Made by a program: the position numbers and the translations under genes. Under the pieces are notes generated by a model. The model worked only from the letters and a program-made list of their open reading frames with translations, was not told where the DNA came from and ran no database searches. Positions 52,471 through 61,499 of a stretch of 64,000 nt of DNA are shown in pieces; position 1 is the first letter of the stretch, and each line of letters opens with the position of its first letter. This DNA comes from JAJDGF01 sp031549325. GTDB taxonomy: Bacteria; Bacillota; Clostridia; Christensenellales; Aristaeellaceae. The DNA lies in NCBI GenBank assembly GCA_031549325.1, contig JAVBQA010000074.1, forward strand, positions 1-64,000. Reading direction: 5' to 3'.

Positions 52471-52694
52471 GGGGGACGATGCGGAGCTCCGCCCCTGCAC
52501 CCCGCTGGGGACGTCGTCCCCAAACGGCAAATAAGGAAGAGGCCGCGCATAAAGTTGCGAAAGGCATTGGCGCGCCGCCAAGCCGAAGGGGCGAAGGGGC
52601 GAAGCGCGGCAGCGCACGCTGAACGGACGAGGCCGCGCGACGCGCCACACGATTCGCAAATGCCTGCGGCAGGTATTAGAACGCGATCGAACAG

Positions 52695-52726
52695 AAAAAT
52701 CGGACACCGCCAATGGTGTCCGATTT
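52695..52726 (-). terminator. Terminator of the foldase-oxidoreductase-TrmH operon
   Basis: Perfect 12-bp stem (52697-52708 with 52715-52726); on the minus strand it runs into TTTTT. It lies 49 bases after the methyltransferase stop. Confidence 0.85.
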
Positions 52727-52774
52727 GTTTCCCGGTCGAGGATTGCCAGAGGCATCATGCCCTTTGGCGGGGCC

Positions 52775-53503
52775 TCAGGGGCAGCTTCCCCGAAACGCAT
52801 ACGCTCCGATGGCCACGGAGACGGCGAGGTTGAGAGAGTCGATGGCGTCGGATTGTTCGATAAAGACGGGCTGCCCCAGGGCGGCAAACTCAGGAGGGAG
52901 GCCGGTTTGCTCGTTGCCGAAGACCAGCGAGAACAGGGGCGCGTGGGCTTTCACCGCCTCGGCCAACGGCGTCGCGCCATCCAGCATGAACGGATAGAGC
53001 GCGTGGTCCGGGAAGGCGGCGCGGTAATCCGGGAAGTCGTCGTAGGCGCGCACGTTCATCTGGTAGAACGCGCCCATGGAGGCGCGCAGCGCGTGGGGAT
53101 CAAACACGTCCACGCAGGGGCGAACCACCGCCACATCCACAAACCCAAAACCCAGGCAGGCCCGAAGCGCGGTGCCCAGGTTGCCCATGTCGGAGATGCG
53201 GTGCAGCACCACGTGGGGCCGTTCCCTCGAAAGCTGCGCCTCGTACTTGTCAAACACCAGCGCGGCGAAGCAGTTGTCCTTTTTCGACTCGCGGCGCAGC
53301 ACTCGCTCGGCCAGCTCCTCGCGAACGCCCAAATCCTCGCAGCGCCGGCGCAGCTTGGCCACGCCGTCGCTTTCGAGGCCCTCCGGGTGCAGCAACAGCC
53401 GCTGCGCCGCCTCGGGCCGGGCCTGCAGCAAATTCAGCGCCGGGTACACGCCCAGCGCGTAGCTGTAGGGCAAGCTCTTGTCGTAAGCCTCCAGCTTGGG
53501 CAT
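52775..53503 (-). CDS. TrmH/SpoU family RNA methyltransferase
   Basis: A 242-residue SPOUT methyltransferase. The knotted SAM site shows three family motifs: HRISDMGNLGTALRACLGFG (motif 1), LVFGNEQTGLP (motif 2) and IEQSDAIDSLNLAVSVAIGAY (motif 3). It methylates ribose 2'-O in rRNA or tRNA; the exact site is unknown. The N-terminal 85 residues probably bind RNA. The start ATG 53503 follows GAGGAGG and lies three bases after the stop of the oxidoreductase gene, so it is part of that operon. Confidence 0.9.
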   Translation of the reverse strand: MPKLEAYDKSLPYSYALGVYPALNLLQARPEAAQRLLLHPEGLESDGVAKLRRRCEDLGVREELAERVLRRESKKDNCFAALVFDKYEAQLSRERPHVVLHRISDMGNLGTALRACLGFGFVDVAVVRPCVDVFDPHALRASMGAFYQMNVRAYDDFPDYRAAFPDHALYPFMLDGATPLAEAVKAHAPLFSLVFGNEQTGLPPEFAALGQPVFIEQSDAIDSLNLAVSVAIGAYAFRGSCP

Positions 53504-53506
53504 GCG

Positions 53507-54493
53507 TCAGGCCTCCTCGGGATAGCGGATACCCCATTCGCGCCTGAGGTTCGTCATGATGCGGCTGAGCTTCAGCGTCTCTAGAAGCGGCATCACCGGC
53601 GACTCTTTGAGCCCCTGGCGGACGCAGTCTCGCACATGGGCGAACTCGTGGCGGAAGCCTTCATACTCGGCTTCGAACTGGTACACGCGCTGGTTGCCCG
53701 CGTTGTCAGTGACAATGACGCGGGTCGGATGCCAGAAATCGGGCAGCTCCATGCGGCCCTGTTCCCCGAACACCGTCAGCGACTGCGCGGATTTCGCGCA
53801 GAAACCGGTGAGCATCTGCGCGGTTTCGCCGCCCGCATACTGGGCGGTGACGGCGGTCATGATGTCCACGCCCGTGTCGGCCTTCTGGCACAGCCCGACG
53901 ACGCGCACCGGATCCGGCCCGAACACCATGCTGGTGGCGGCCATGGCGTAGATGCCCACGTCCAGCAGGCTGCCTCCCGCGAGATTCGGCGAGAACAGCC
54001 GGCTCTCCGGATTGGGATCGATGTAGAAGCTGAAGTCGCAGGCCGAATGCCTTAGCTTGCCGATGACCCCGTCCCCGAGCAGCTCACGGAACTTGCACGC
54101 GGCCGGGAATAGCCGCGACCACATGGCCTCCATCAGGAACACATTGTTCCTGCGGGCGCAGTCAATCATCGCCTGCGTCTGCACGTCGTTCAGCGCCATG
54201 GGCTTCTCACACAGCACATGCTTCCCATGCTCCATGCACAGGATGGCCTGCTCCATATGGAAGTTGTGGGGCGTGGCGATGTAGATCAGATCCACCTCGC
54301 CGCACGCCGCCAGCTCCTCGTAACTCCCGAAGGCGTGCTTCGCGCCGTAAGCCTGGGCGGCCTGCCGGGCGCGCTCCAGGGAGCGCGAACCCACAGCGGT
54401 GATCTCAAGGCCGTCCACGCAGCAAAAGTCCCTGTAGACGCGCCTGACGATCCCGCCCGGCCCCAGCACGCCCATGCGCAGCGCATTGCTCAT
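53507..54493 (-). CDS. Gfo/Idh/MocA family oxidoreductase
   Basis: A 328-residue NAD(P)-dependent dehydrogenase. The Rossmann motif is MGVLGPGGIVRRVYRDF, then IATPHNFHMEQAILCMEHGKHVLCEKPMALN, with the EKP motif giving the catalytic Lys. The C-terminal beta-sheet domain includes LLDVGIYAMAATSMVFG. Members act on sugars, dihydrodiols or related substrates. AGGAGGG precedes ATG 54493, 12 bases after the foldase gene. Its link to a foldase and an RNA methyltransferase is not functionally obvious. Confidence 0.93.
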   Translation of the reverse strand: MSNALRMGVLGPGGIVRRVYRDFCCVDGLEITAVGSRSLERARQAAQAYGAKHAFGSYEELAACGEVDLIYIATPHNFHMEQAILCMEHGKHVLCEKPMALNDVQTQAMIDCARRNNVFLMEAMWSRLFPAACKFRELLGDGVIGKLRHSACDFSFYIDPNPESRLFSPNLAGGSLLDVGIYAMAATSMVFGPDPVRVVGLCQKADTGVDIMTAVTAQYAGGETAQMLTGFCAKSAQSLTVFGEQGRMELPDFWHPTRVIVTDNAGNQRVYQFEAEYEGFRHEFAHVRDCVRQGLKESPVMPLLETLKLSRIMTNLRREWGIRYPEEA

Positions 54494-54505
54494 GAAGATA
54501 CCCTC

Positions 54506-55798
54506 CTACTCGGTGAAGCGGTCCAGGAACAGCTCGGTCTTGGCCTCGGCCTGCCACTTTGTCAGCGCGTCGCTCTCGGCCTGCTGCTTCTTGGCGTCCA
54601 GCTCGGCGGCGCGCAGGGATTCCTTGACGGTTTCAAAGTCCACCGGGCCGCTGGGCACATCGTGGTCGTAGCGGATGATGTGGTAGCCACGGCTGGCCAG
54701 GACAGGCTCGGACACGTCGCCCGGCTTCCCGAGCGCCAGCGCGGCCTGGGTAAACGGCATCTCAAACACCTTGGTGGCGTCGTTCAGATAGTAACCCGTC
54801 TCGCGGTTGGGCGCGCCCTCGCGCATGCCCGGATCCTCGCCGTACTGGTCGATCAGCGCCTGGAAGTCCTCGCCGGCGGTGATCTTCTGCTGGATCTCGT
54901 CCAGGCGCGGCCCGATGCCCACGAGCAGCTCTTCCTTTTTCTTCTCGAGCTCGGCGCGGCCCGCGTCGCCCTCGGGCAGTCCGGCCAGCTGCTCCAGCAC
55001 GGTCTTGAGCTCTGCGGCCTGCGCCTGATCCATCATCACCAGGATGTGCTTCACGGCGCGCACGCCCTCGGGCGTATACCAGATCTCGGCGCCGTACATG
55101 CTGTCCATGTCAAACTGGCCCTTGTCCTGGGCGTACTTGGCTTTGGCCTCCTCGACCTTCTGGTCATACGACGCGCGAAGATCCTCATCGGACACCTGAA
55201 TGCCGCCAGACACGCTCTCCAGCACCCGCTTATAAGCCTCGCCTTCCTGGATCTGCTCGGCCACCGTCTCGGGCGTGAAGCCGTTGGTGTTCAGGTATTC
55301 CTCGGCCGCCTTGCGCTGCGCGTCCTCCCCTTCGATGGTGTAGAAGCGGGGGATGCTGCTGGTGACCGCCTGCTCGAAAGCCTCGTCGGCCTGCTTCTTG
55401 AAGTCCTGAATCTGCTCTTCGGTGAACTGATCCAACCCAAGCTCGTGGGCCTTCTGCAGGATCAGTCGCTCGGTCACGGCGTAGTTGGTGGAGACTTCCT
55501 TCAGAAGCTTGATGACCTCGGGGTCATTCATGTCCATCTGCTGCGCATAGGTTTGCCGCATCATATTGAAGTATTTGCTCACCTGGGTGTAGGTCACGTC
55601 CTGCCCGTTGACGGTGGCCAGCACGGTCTCGGGCGTAAGGGGGGGCTGGGGAGCCGACGTGGCTTCAGGCGCGGCGGTTTCCTGGGGCACGGCCTGGGGT
55701 GCGGCGGTTTCGGTTGCCTGCGCCAGCGCGCATAGGCAGAGCGTCCAAGAAAGCATCAGGGTAAGAACCAGGCAAAGCAGTGATTTTCGATTCAGCAT
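54506..55798 (-). CDS. Exported peptidylprolyl isomerase (SurA/PrsA-like)
   Basis: A 430-residue protein: signal peptide (1-27, ending ALA), then a Pro/Ala/Thr-rich linker, a SurA-like N-terminal helical domain (about 60-230), and a parvulin-type domain containing VRAVKHILVMM (about 250) and GYHIIRYDHD (about 380). An insert of about 80 residues with coiled-coil character (TVLEQLAGLPEGDAGRAELEKKKEEL) lies inside the parvulin region. It should help exported proteins fold. It lacks the lipobox of typical PrsA. It may be transcribed from its own upstream region or by read-through from the HPr gene. Confidence 0.9.
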   Translation of the reverse strand: MLNRKSLLCLVLTLMLSWTLCLCALAQATETAAPQAVPQETAAPEATSAPQPPLTPETVLATVNGQDVTYTQVSKYFNMMRQTYAQQMDMNDPEVIKLLKEVSTNYAVTERLILQKAHELGLDQFTEEQIQDFKKQADEAFEQAVTSSIPRFYTIEGEDAQRKAAEEYLNTNGFTPETVAEQIQEGEAYKRVLESVSGGIQVSDEDLRASYDQKVEEAKAKYAQDKGQFDMDSMYGAEIWYTPEGVRAVKHILVMMDQAQAAELKTVLEQLAGLPEGDAGRAELEKKKEELLVGIGPRLDEIQQKITAGEDFQALIDQYGEDPGMREGAPNRETGYYLNDATKVFEMPFTQAALALGKPGDVSEPVLASRGYHIIRYDHDVPSGPVDFETVKESLRAAELDAKKQQAESDALTKWQAEAKTELFLDRFTE

Positions 55799-55870
55799 GA
55801 TGTGCCTCCCATGTAGATGTATATGCCGAACACAATTCGGCGCGGATCGCCCGGAATCCTGCCCCGGCCG

Positions 55871-55916
55871 AAAAAGAAAAAAATAGAAAGAGCCCCGCCG
55901 CCATGCGGCAGGGCTC
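55871..55916 (-). terminator. Terminator after the HPr-like gene
   Basis: A stem of about 12 bp with one mismatch (55890-55901 and 55905-55916) and, on the minus strand, a long T-rich run read from 55889 down to 55871. Confidence 0.75.
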
Positions 55917-55933
55917 CCCCGCGATCCTTTGAT

Positions 55934-56164
55934 TCAGTTGACCACAAACGATTTGATCTCGTTCATCAGGTCGTCGCAATCGTCAGCATAGACTTCCAAC
56001 GTGATGGGCTTGCTCAAGTCCAGGCTGAAGATGCCCAGAATGGACTTGGCATCCACCACATGGCGGCCGGCGCGCAGGTCGATGTCGTAGCTGTGTCGGT
56101 TGACGATGTTCACAAAAGACTTGACGTTCTCTGCCAAGCTGAGCTTGATGTTCACTGCTCTCAT
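55934..56164 (-). CDS. HPr/Crh-like protein lacking the PTS histidine
   Basis: A 76-residue HPr-fold protein. Around position 15, where HPr has the phosphorylated His in GIHARPA, this protein has LSLAENVKSFVNIV, so the PTS His is missing. The Ser46 region is conserved: DAKSILGIFSLDL matches the HPr kinase target KSIMGVMSL. This pattern is like B. subtilis Crh, a regulator rather than a phosphocarrier. It probably takes part in carbon catabolite control. GAGGTG precedes ATG 56164. The longer frame upstream is part of the leader. Confidence 0.88.
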   Translation of the reverse strand: MRAVNIKLSLAENVKSFVNIVNRHSYDIDLRAGRHVVDAKSILGIFSLDLSKPITLEVYADDCDDLMNEIKSFVVN

Positions 56165-56200
56165 GTTGGACACCTCACTTGAATGGTCTGAAGTGAGTTT

Positions 56201-56229
56201 ACTATACAACCTGGAACCCGCGAATTCAA
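56201..56229 (-). promoter_or_regulatory. Promoter of the HPr-like gene
   Basis: Minus strand TTGAAT (56224-56229), 17-base spacer, TATAGT (56201-56206). The leader contains a 7-bp inverted repeat (56174-56180, 56191-56197) just upstream of the start codon. Confidence 0.7.
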
Positions 56230-56301
56230 GGCAATTTGCGTCGTTTACCTACATTTAATTCCCGCCTCGTTAAGATCCGGTTGAGCCATAGCCAAAACCA
56301 G

Positions 56302-56330
56302 TTGACAAGCGTCAAGCCATTTGCTATAAT
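56302..56330 (+). promoter_or_regulatory. Consensus promoter of the tRNA pair
   Basis: TTGACA (56302-56307), 17-base spacer, TATAAT (56325-56330), with an upstream TGC (extended -10). Confidence 0.93.
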
Positions 56331-56382
56331 GCTCCTTGTCGATCGGGTGCTGTCAGTATTCGCGGTGCTTGGTTGACGCTTT

Positions 56383-56456
56383 TGCCGAATAGTGTAACGG
56401 TAGCACCTACGACTCTGACTCGTATTGTCTAGGTTCGAATCCTAGTTCGGCAGCCA
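56383..56456 (+). tRNA. tRNA-Gln (anticodon CTG)
   Basis: Acceptor stem TGCCGAA/TTCGGCA, anticodon loop CTCTGAC with anticodon CTG, reading CAG. T loop GGTTCGAATC and an encoded CCA end (56454-56456). All four arms can be folded. Confidence 0.95.
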
Positions 56457-56460
56457 CTAT

Positions 56461-56535
56461 GCCTCCATGGTCAAGCGGTTAAGACGTCGCCCTCTCACGG
56501 CGAAAACAGGGGTTCGAGTCCCCTTGGAGGTGCCA
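56461..56535 (+). tRNA. tRNA-Glu (anticodon CTC)
   Basis: Acceptor stem GCCTCCA/TGGAGGT (first pair G-U), anticodon stem TCGCC/GGCGA, loop CTCTCAC with anticodon CTC, reading GAG. T loop GGTTCGAGTC, encoded CCA at 56533-56535. Four bases after tRNA-Gln, same transcript. Confidence 0.94.
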
Positions 56536-56556
56536 AATCCCACCTGTTCAGGTGAG

Positions 56557-56590
56557 AAATCCCCGGCCAAACGGCCGGGGATTTTCTTTT
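56557..56590 (+). terminator. Terminator of the tRNA pair
   Basis: Perfect 12-bp stem AAATCCCCGGCC/GGCCGGGGATTT (56557-56568, 56573-56584), AAAC loop, then TCTTTT. It may also end the convergent glycyl radical enzyme transcript. Confidence 0.92.
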
Positions 56591-56592
56591 CC

Positions 56593-58641
56593 TCAGAAGT
56601 ATGCGCGGCGCAGGATGTGATCCTGGTATTCCCTGTCCAGCTCCACGAAAAACCCGCTCCAGCCCCACACGCGCACGATCAGGCCCTGATGGTTTTCCGG
56701 GTGGCGCTGAGCGTCCAGCAGCTGCTCGCGGTTGATCGCGTTGAGCTGCATCTGGTGGCCGCCCATGCGGATGAACGACTGAACCAGCTGCGCCACCTTG
56801 CGGCAGCCCTCCTCCCCCTTGAAAACGGTGTCGTGCAGCTCCATGGTCAGCGGGCCGCCGTTCATGACGCGCTGAAACGGCGCGCCCGCAAACGACTTGA
56901 TGACGGACAGCGGGCCGTCCAGCCCAGCTTGCAGCGATGGCGAGAAATTCGCGCCAAAGGGCTCCCCCTGCGCGCGGCCATCCGCCGTGGCGCCCAGCTC
57001 ATTCGCGCTCCACAGATAAAACATCGCGGTGCCCGAGCCGGGCCGGTACAGCCCGCCCCGGTCGTTCCGCTTGCCATCCAGCGCGTCGGCAAACCGTTCC
57101 ATCAGCCAATACCCAAGCGCATCCACATAAGGATCGGCGTTGCCCATCTTGGGCGCCTCGTTGCGAAGGCGCGCTCGGAGCGCCTCGCGGCCCCGGAAGT
57201 TGTGCTCGAGCGCATCCAGCAGCTCGGTTTTCGACACCGCGCCCTCGTCATAAACCAGCCTTTTCACGGCGGCCAGCGCGTCGGCGGCCGAGGCGATGCC
57301 CACGCCGTGGATCCCGTAGTTGTTGTACTGCGCGCCCAGCGAGATGTCGCGCGCACGCTGTACGCAGCCGTCCATCAGCGCCGACTGGAACGGCGACGGC
57401 TCCAGGTGCAGGTTCTGAAACCCGGGCAGCAGCCCGTCGATGGTGCGCTGTATATGGTCGGCCAGCTTTTGCTGGAACGCTTCGAACGTCGGGGATTCCG
57501 CGAGACTGTCGTTGAGCGCCTCGCTGACGGCCCGCGGGAAGCTGAACGCGCCGATGTTCGGAACCTCCATGCCTTTTCCGGGGATGATGAACTCCCAGCA
57601 GGCCGCCACCGCGTAGTTCCGCGCGTCCTCCAGCGCGTAGCCCTTGGCCAACAGCGCCGGAATGACCACGTCGTCATTGGAGTACTGCGGAAATCCGAGT
57701 CCCCGCTTGGTCAGCTCGGTACCCAGCCGGAAGATCTCTTCCGGCGTGTCCTTGCCAACGCGCAGGTTGACTTTGGGGTCGATCAGCCCGAGATCCAGGC
57801 TGGCGCGCAAGCACAGCTCGGAGAGCTCGTTGAACGCGGGCTCGCCACGCCGGTTGCAGCCGCCCAGCACGATCGTCTGACCGTTGTCCCCTTGCTGGAT
57901 GCCGTGGTACAGCCATGTGTCGCGGTTCAGCGAAAGGAAAAGTTCCTCAATCAACTCCAGCGCCTCGTCCCGCGTGAGCGCGCCGCTGGCCAGGTCCTTC
58001 TGATAATAAGGATACATATACTGGTCGAACCGGCCCATGGTGACGTGGTGGTTCTTGTTGGCCCACAGCACGAAATTCAGCAGCCGAAAGCACTGCAGCG
58101 CCTCGTGAAAGCTCTGCGCGCCCCGCTTGGGGATGCGCGCAAACAGCGCCGAGACGGCGCGGTTGCCCACGCGCCGCGCCTCTTCCCCGTAGCGGGCAGC
58201 GAGGTCGGCGGCGGCGTCTAGGGTGATGAGCACGCTCTCGAGGAAATCCACCGCCACGGGATCGCCCGCGTGCGCCCGCAGCGAATCCAGCGCCTCCTGG
58301 CGCAAGGCGTCAAATCCCTCGGCGATGACGCGCCCGTAATCTGAGCAGATGTTGTTCACGCAGCCGGTGGAGAACGTGAAGTGCTCGCGCCGGATGGCTG
58401 CCTTTTCCTCCGGCGAATACAGCTCCGGCACGCTCCTGACGGTGCGCAGCAGCGAAATCCGCTCGCCCAAAAACACGACGGGGCGCTCCGCCGCCAGCAT
58501 GGCGCGCAGCCGCAGTGCGCTGCGCCGCGCCCCGGAAAGGCCTGGATCGCGAAATGCGCCGCCAATGTCGACGTCCCGCGCATGCTCCCGATACGCGCGG
58601 CTTCTTAGCTGATCCCGCATGGCTGACACTCGTTCATTCAT
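56593..58641 (-). CDS. Glycyl radical enzyme of uncertain subtype (PFL-like)
   Basis: A 682-residue member of the pyruvate formate-lyase/dehydratase superfamily, shorter than most (750-850). The thiyl Cys348 is in AVAACWEFI, with Glu350 two residues on, the Cys-x-Glu dyad of dehydratase-type enzymes rather than the Cys-Cys pair of PFL. The glycyl radical Gly660 lies 22 residues from the end in RVWGWSGF, a variant of the usual RVxGY, with Trp replacing Tyr. It is translationally coupled to its activase gene (8-base overlap ATGAATGA). It shares an operon with GH127 and GH31 glycosidases, so its substrate may come from plant glycans. ATG 58641 follows GAGGTG. Confidence 0.9.
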   Translation of the reverse strand: MNERVSAMRDQLRSRAYREHARDVDIGGAFRDPGLSGARRSALRLRAMLAAERPVVFLGERISLLRTVRSVPELYSPEEKAAIRREHFTFSTGCVNNICSDYGRVIAEGFDALRQEALDSLRAHAGDPVAVDFLESVLITLDAAADLAARYGEEARRVGNRAVSALFARIPKRGAQSFHEALQCFRLLNFVLWANKNHHVTMGRFDQYMYPYYQKDLASGALTRDEALELIEELFLSLNRDTWLYHGIQQGDNGQTIVLGGCNRRGEPAFNELSELCLRASLDLGLIDPKVNLRVGKDTPEEIFRLGTELTKRGLGFPQYSNDDVVIPALLAKGYALEDARNYAVAACWEFIIPGKGMEVPNIGAFSFPRAVSEALNDSLAESPTFEAFQQKLADHIQRTIDGLLPGFQNLHLEPSPFQSALMDGCVQRARDISLGAQYNNYGIHGVGIASAADALAAVKRLVYDEGAVSKTELLDALEHNFRGREALRARLRNEAPKMGNADPYVDALGYWLMERFADALDGKRNDRGGLYRPGSGTAMFYLWSANELGATADGRAQGEPFGANFSPSLQAGLDGPLSVIKSFAGAPFQRVMNGGPLTMELHDTVFKGEEGCRKVAQLVQSFIRMGGHQMQLNAINREQLLDAQRHPENHQGLIVRVWGWSGFFVELDREYQDHILRRAYF

Positions 58642-59518
58642 GAAAGCGCACCTCGATTCCGTGCTCGCGCAGACAGTTTGTGACGGTTCGATCGGGAGGG
58701 CGGTTGGGCAGCCCAGGATCGAACTTGAGGCCGACGCTTGGGTATTTCGCTCCGGCCAGCTGATTATAAGGAAGGATCTCGACATAGCGCAGCGCGCCGG
58801 GTTTCCTGAGCGCCAAAGCGACGCCCTCAAAGTGGGCGCGCGTGTCGTTCACGCCGGGGATCAGCGGGATGCGGATGACGTACGGCACGCCGGAGCCCTT
58901 CAGCGCGCCGAGGTTGCGCAGGATCTGCCGGTTGTCCACGCCAGTATACTCCTCGTGCAGACCGGCATCCATCTGCTTCAGGTCGAACATCACCAGCTCG
59001 CTGCGCCCGATGGCGCGCGCGAACACATCGTCCCCGGCAAAACCGCAGGTCTCGATGGCGCGGTGCACGCCGCGCAGCCGGTCGAGCAGCGCCAACAGAA
59101 AGCCGGGCTGCATCAGCACCTCGCCGCCGGTGAGGGTAACGCCGCCGCCGCTCTGGCGCAGGATGTCCCGGTGCCGCAGCAGCCTTTCGGCCAGCGCGTC
59201 CGGCTCCCACCACCGGCCCGCGACGCGAATCAGCCCGCGCGGACAAGCCGAGACGCAGCGACGGCACAGCACGCAGCGCCCGGGAGACGGGCAGACCCTC
59301 CGGCACGCGCCGCAGCCGGTGCAGCCCGTTTGCGCGCGCGCGATCTGAGGCCGGGGGGCCAGTCCTTCCGGGTTGTGACACCAGCGGCAGCGCAGCGGGC
59401 AGCCCTTGAAAAACGCGGCGGTGCGGATGCCCGGGCCGTCGAACAGCGCAAACTCCTCGATGTCGAAGATCAATCCGGCCGTCTCCGATGGCCGCCGGCA
59501 GGCTGTCTGCACATCCAA
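58634..59518 (-). CDS. Glycyl radical enzyme activase (radical SAM)
   Basis: A 294-residue radical-SAM activase. The SAM cluster cysteines are Cys40, 44 and 47 in GCPLRCRWCHNPE. A ferredoxin-like insert with two Cys clusters (CTGCGACRRVCP and CVLCRRCVSACP) follows, as in activases of dehydratase-type glycyl radical enzymes; PFL activase lacks it. SAM-binding GGE is in VTLTGGEVLMQP. It makes the glycyl radical on the enzyme encoded next. The start is TTG 59518 with AGGAGG at the end of the GH127 gene. This insert supports the dehydratase-like subtype for the partner. Confidence 0.94.
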   Translation of the reverse strand: MDVQTACRRPSETAGLIFDIEEFALFDGPGIRTAAFFKGCPLRCRWCHNPEGLAPRPQIARAQTGCTGCGACRRVCPSPGRCVLCRRCVSACPRGLIRVAGRWWEPDALAERLLRHRDILRQSGGGVTLTGGEVLMQPGFLLALLDRLRGVHRAIETCGFAGDDVFARAIGRSELVMFDLKQMDAGLHEEYTGVDNRQILRNLGALKGSGVPYVIRIPLIPGVNDTRAHFEGVALALRKPGALRYVEILPYNQLAGAKYPSVGLKFDPGLPNRPPDRTVTNCLREHGIEVRFHE

Positions 59519-59524
59519 GGCTCG

Positions 59525-61480
59525 TCACGCCTCCTGTCGGATCCAGACCGCCATCTGCTGCATCTCGCCCCGGTTGGCCCAGGCGTAGTACGGGATCAGG
59601 GTGAGCGGGCAGTCCACGTAGGCGCTGGGGGCGGAGCGGTACAACTCGCCCTGCCATTGCTTCGGGTCGCGCCGCCTGGCCGTGGTCCGCAGCAGATTCA
59701 CTCCGCCCAGCATGTCCGAGCGCTCGATTGCAAACGGCGCGCCCTTGGGCAGCACAATGTCGAACAGGTCCGTGCCGTTGTCGATCTGCTCGGCGCAATA
59801 CACAAACGGGCCATATTCCACCGCCACCCGCCCGCAGTCCTCGCGCACGGCGGGGTGCGCCTCGACGACGCGGTGCGTCATGGGCAGCGTGAGCTCCAGC
59901 GCATCCCCCGCGCGCCATGTGCGCTCGACGCGGGCATAGCCGCTCTCGTCCAGATTCAGCGGGTGCGCTTGCCCGTTCACTTTGATGGACGCGCCATCGC
60001 ACCAGCCGGGCACGCGCAGCCGCAGCGCGAAGCGCGCGGGCGCGTCGGGCGAGATGGCGAAGCGGATGGCGGAATCCAGCGGATACCCGGTCTGCTGCCG
60101 AATCTTTACGCCAACGCCGCCGAAAGACGCCTCGGTGTCGCTCTGCATGTACAGGTGCACGTACAGGCTGCTCTCGTCCACCGAGTACGCGTACCCTCCG
60201 ATGGACGCGATCAGCCGCGCCAGGTTGGGCGGGCAGCACGCGACGTCGAACCAGGGCTGGCGGTAGGGCAGCATGCGCGGGTTTCTGGACACCTTGTCCT
60301 CGTACAGCCCTGGATCACAAGCCAGGTGGTTGGCGTAGAAGAAGCGGTCGCCGCTCAGTGAGACGCCGCTGATGACGCCGTTGTACAGCGCGCGCTCCAT
60401 GACGTCCGAGTACTCGCGGTTCAGCTCAATCCTGAGCATCCGCCACGCCCAGAAAAGCAGCGCGATGCAGGCGCAGGTCTCGTTGTAGGCGATGTCGTTG
60501 GGCAGGTAATAGTTGTAGGCAAAGCGCTCCCCCACCTCCAGCGCGCCCACGCCGCCGGTGATGTACATGCGCTGCCGCGTGACGTTGCGCCAGATGATCC
60601 TGGCAGCCCGGGCGAGCGACTCGTCCTCGCACTCGCACGCCAGATCCGCTGCGGCGCTGCACTGGTACATGGCGCGCACGGCGTGCCCCTCGGCGGTCGC
60701 CTGCTCGCGGACGGGCAGGTGCGACTGGAACAGCGCGTACGGCCCGGCGGGCAGGAACTCGCGGGTGTGCCACTCCTTCTTGTGATCGGGAATGGGGCTG
60801 TCGTCCTCGATGCCGCGCGTGCCGTCAAAGAACAGCGGCGCCTGGCCGCGCTCGTCGATGAAGAATTTGCTCAGCCGCAGGTGCATGGGATTGCCTGTGA
60901 CGTGATACAGCCGCACCAGCGCCAGCTCGATCTCCTGGTGGCCGGGATAGGCGTGCATCTTGCCATCCTCCGCCCCCATGACGCTGTCGATGTGGTCGAC
61001 ATACCGGCACATGATGTCCAGAAACTTGCGCTTGCCCGTGGCCTGGAAGTAGGCCACGGCGGCCTCAATCAGGTGGCCCGCGCAATACAATTCGTGCATG
61101 ATGTAGACATTCGTCCAGCGCTTTTCAGGCGCGACGACCGAAAAGAAAGAATTCAGGTATCCGTCCTCCCACTGGGCCGCCTGCATCTGGTCGATGATCT
61201 CATCCACCTTCTGTTCAAGCGCCGGCATGGGGGTCTTGGCGATCGTGTAAGCCACGGCCTCGATCCACTTGGCCACGTCCGAGTCCCAGTAGTGGTGGGG
61301 GCGCGGCACATCCGAGCCGGGCGTATACCGCTGCTTGAACGTGTCCATGCGCCCGGTTCGCCGGCACTGCTCAAACTCCACCGGCAGCGTTACATCGCGG
61401 TTGATGCGCTGGCGCTCGCCCCAAAACCCGCCGTCAATGTTCACATCTGTCCACAGGATCGGCTTCATCGCGCGGTTCAT
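59525..61480 (-). CDS. GH127 glycosidase (beta-L-arabinofuranosidase-like)
   Basis: A 651-residue cytosolic enzyme of family GH127 (formerly DUF1680). Glu334, Cys336, Cys415 and Cys416 occupy the spacing of the zinc site of HypBA1 (Glu338, Cys340, Cys417, Cys418), in which the first Cys of the pair is the nucleophile. There is no signal peptide, so oligosaccharides must be imported first. The family cleaves beta-L-arabinofuranosides from extensin-type glycans or related pectin sugars. ATG 61480 follows GAGGGG; the longer frame overlaps the GH31 gene end. Operon with GH31 upstream and the activase downstream. Confidence 0.93.
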   Translation of the reverse strand: MNRAMKPILWTDVNIDGGFWGERQRINRDVTLPVEFEQCRRTGRMDTFKQRYTPGSDVPRPHHYWDSDVAKWIEAVAYTIAKTPMPALEQKVDEIIDQMQAAQWEDGYLNSFFSVVAPEKRWTNVYIMHELYCAGHLIEAAVAYFQATGKRKFLDIMCRYVDHIDSVMGAEDGKMHAYPGHQEIELALVRLYHVTGNPMHLRLSKFFIDERGQAPLFFDGTRGIEDDSPIPDHKKEWHTREFLPAGPYALFQSHLPVREQATAEGHAVRAMYQCSAAADLACECEDESLARAARIIWRNVTRQRMYITGGVGALEVGERFAYNYYLPNDIAYNETCACIALLFWAWRMLRIELNREYSDVMERALYNGVISGVSLSGDRFFYANHLACDPGLYEDKVSRNPRMLPYRQPWFDVACCPPNLARLIASIGGYAYSVDESSLYVHLYMQSDTEASFGGVGVKIRQQTGYPLDSAIRFAISPDAPARFALRLRVPGWCDGASIKVNGQAHPLNLDESGYARVERTWRAGDALELTLPMTHRVVEAHPAVREDCGRVAVEYGPFVYCAEQIDNGTDLFDIVLPKGAPFAIERSDMLGGVNLLRTTARRRDPKQWQGELYRSAPSAYVDCPLTLIPYYAWANRGEMQQMAVWIRQEA

Positions 61481-61499
61481 CGCAAACGCCCCTCTTTCT

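Noticed and set aside
52471..52694. Gene remnant or mobile element in the GC-rich gap after the orphan protein
   Set aside because: Only short tandem GGGGCGAA units and weak inverted similarities were seen; no frame with a ribosome site or recognisable protein.
56467..58221. Plus-strand open frame of 584 codons beginning inside tRNA-Glu
   Set aside because: It starts within a tRNA and runs antisense to the glycyl radical enzyme; no plausible initiation.
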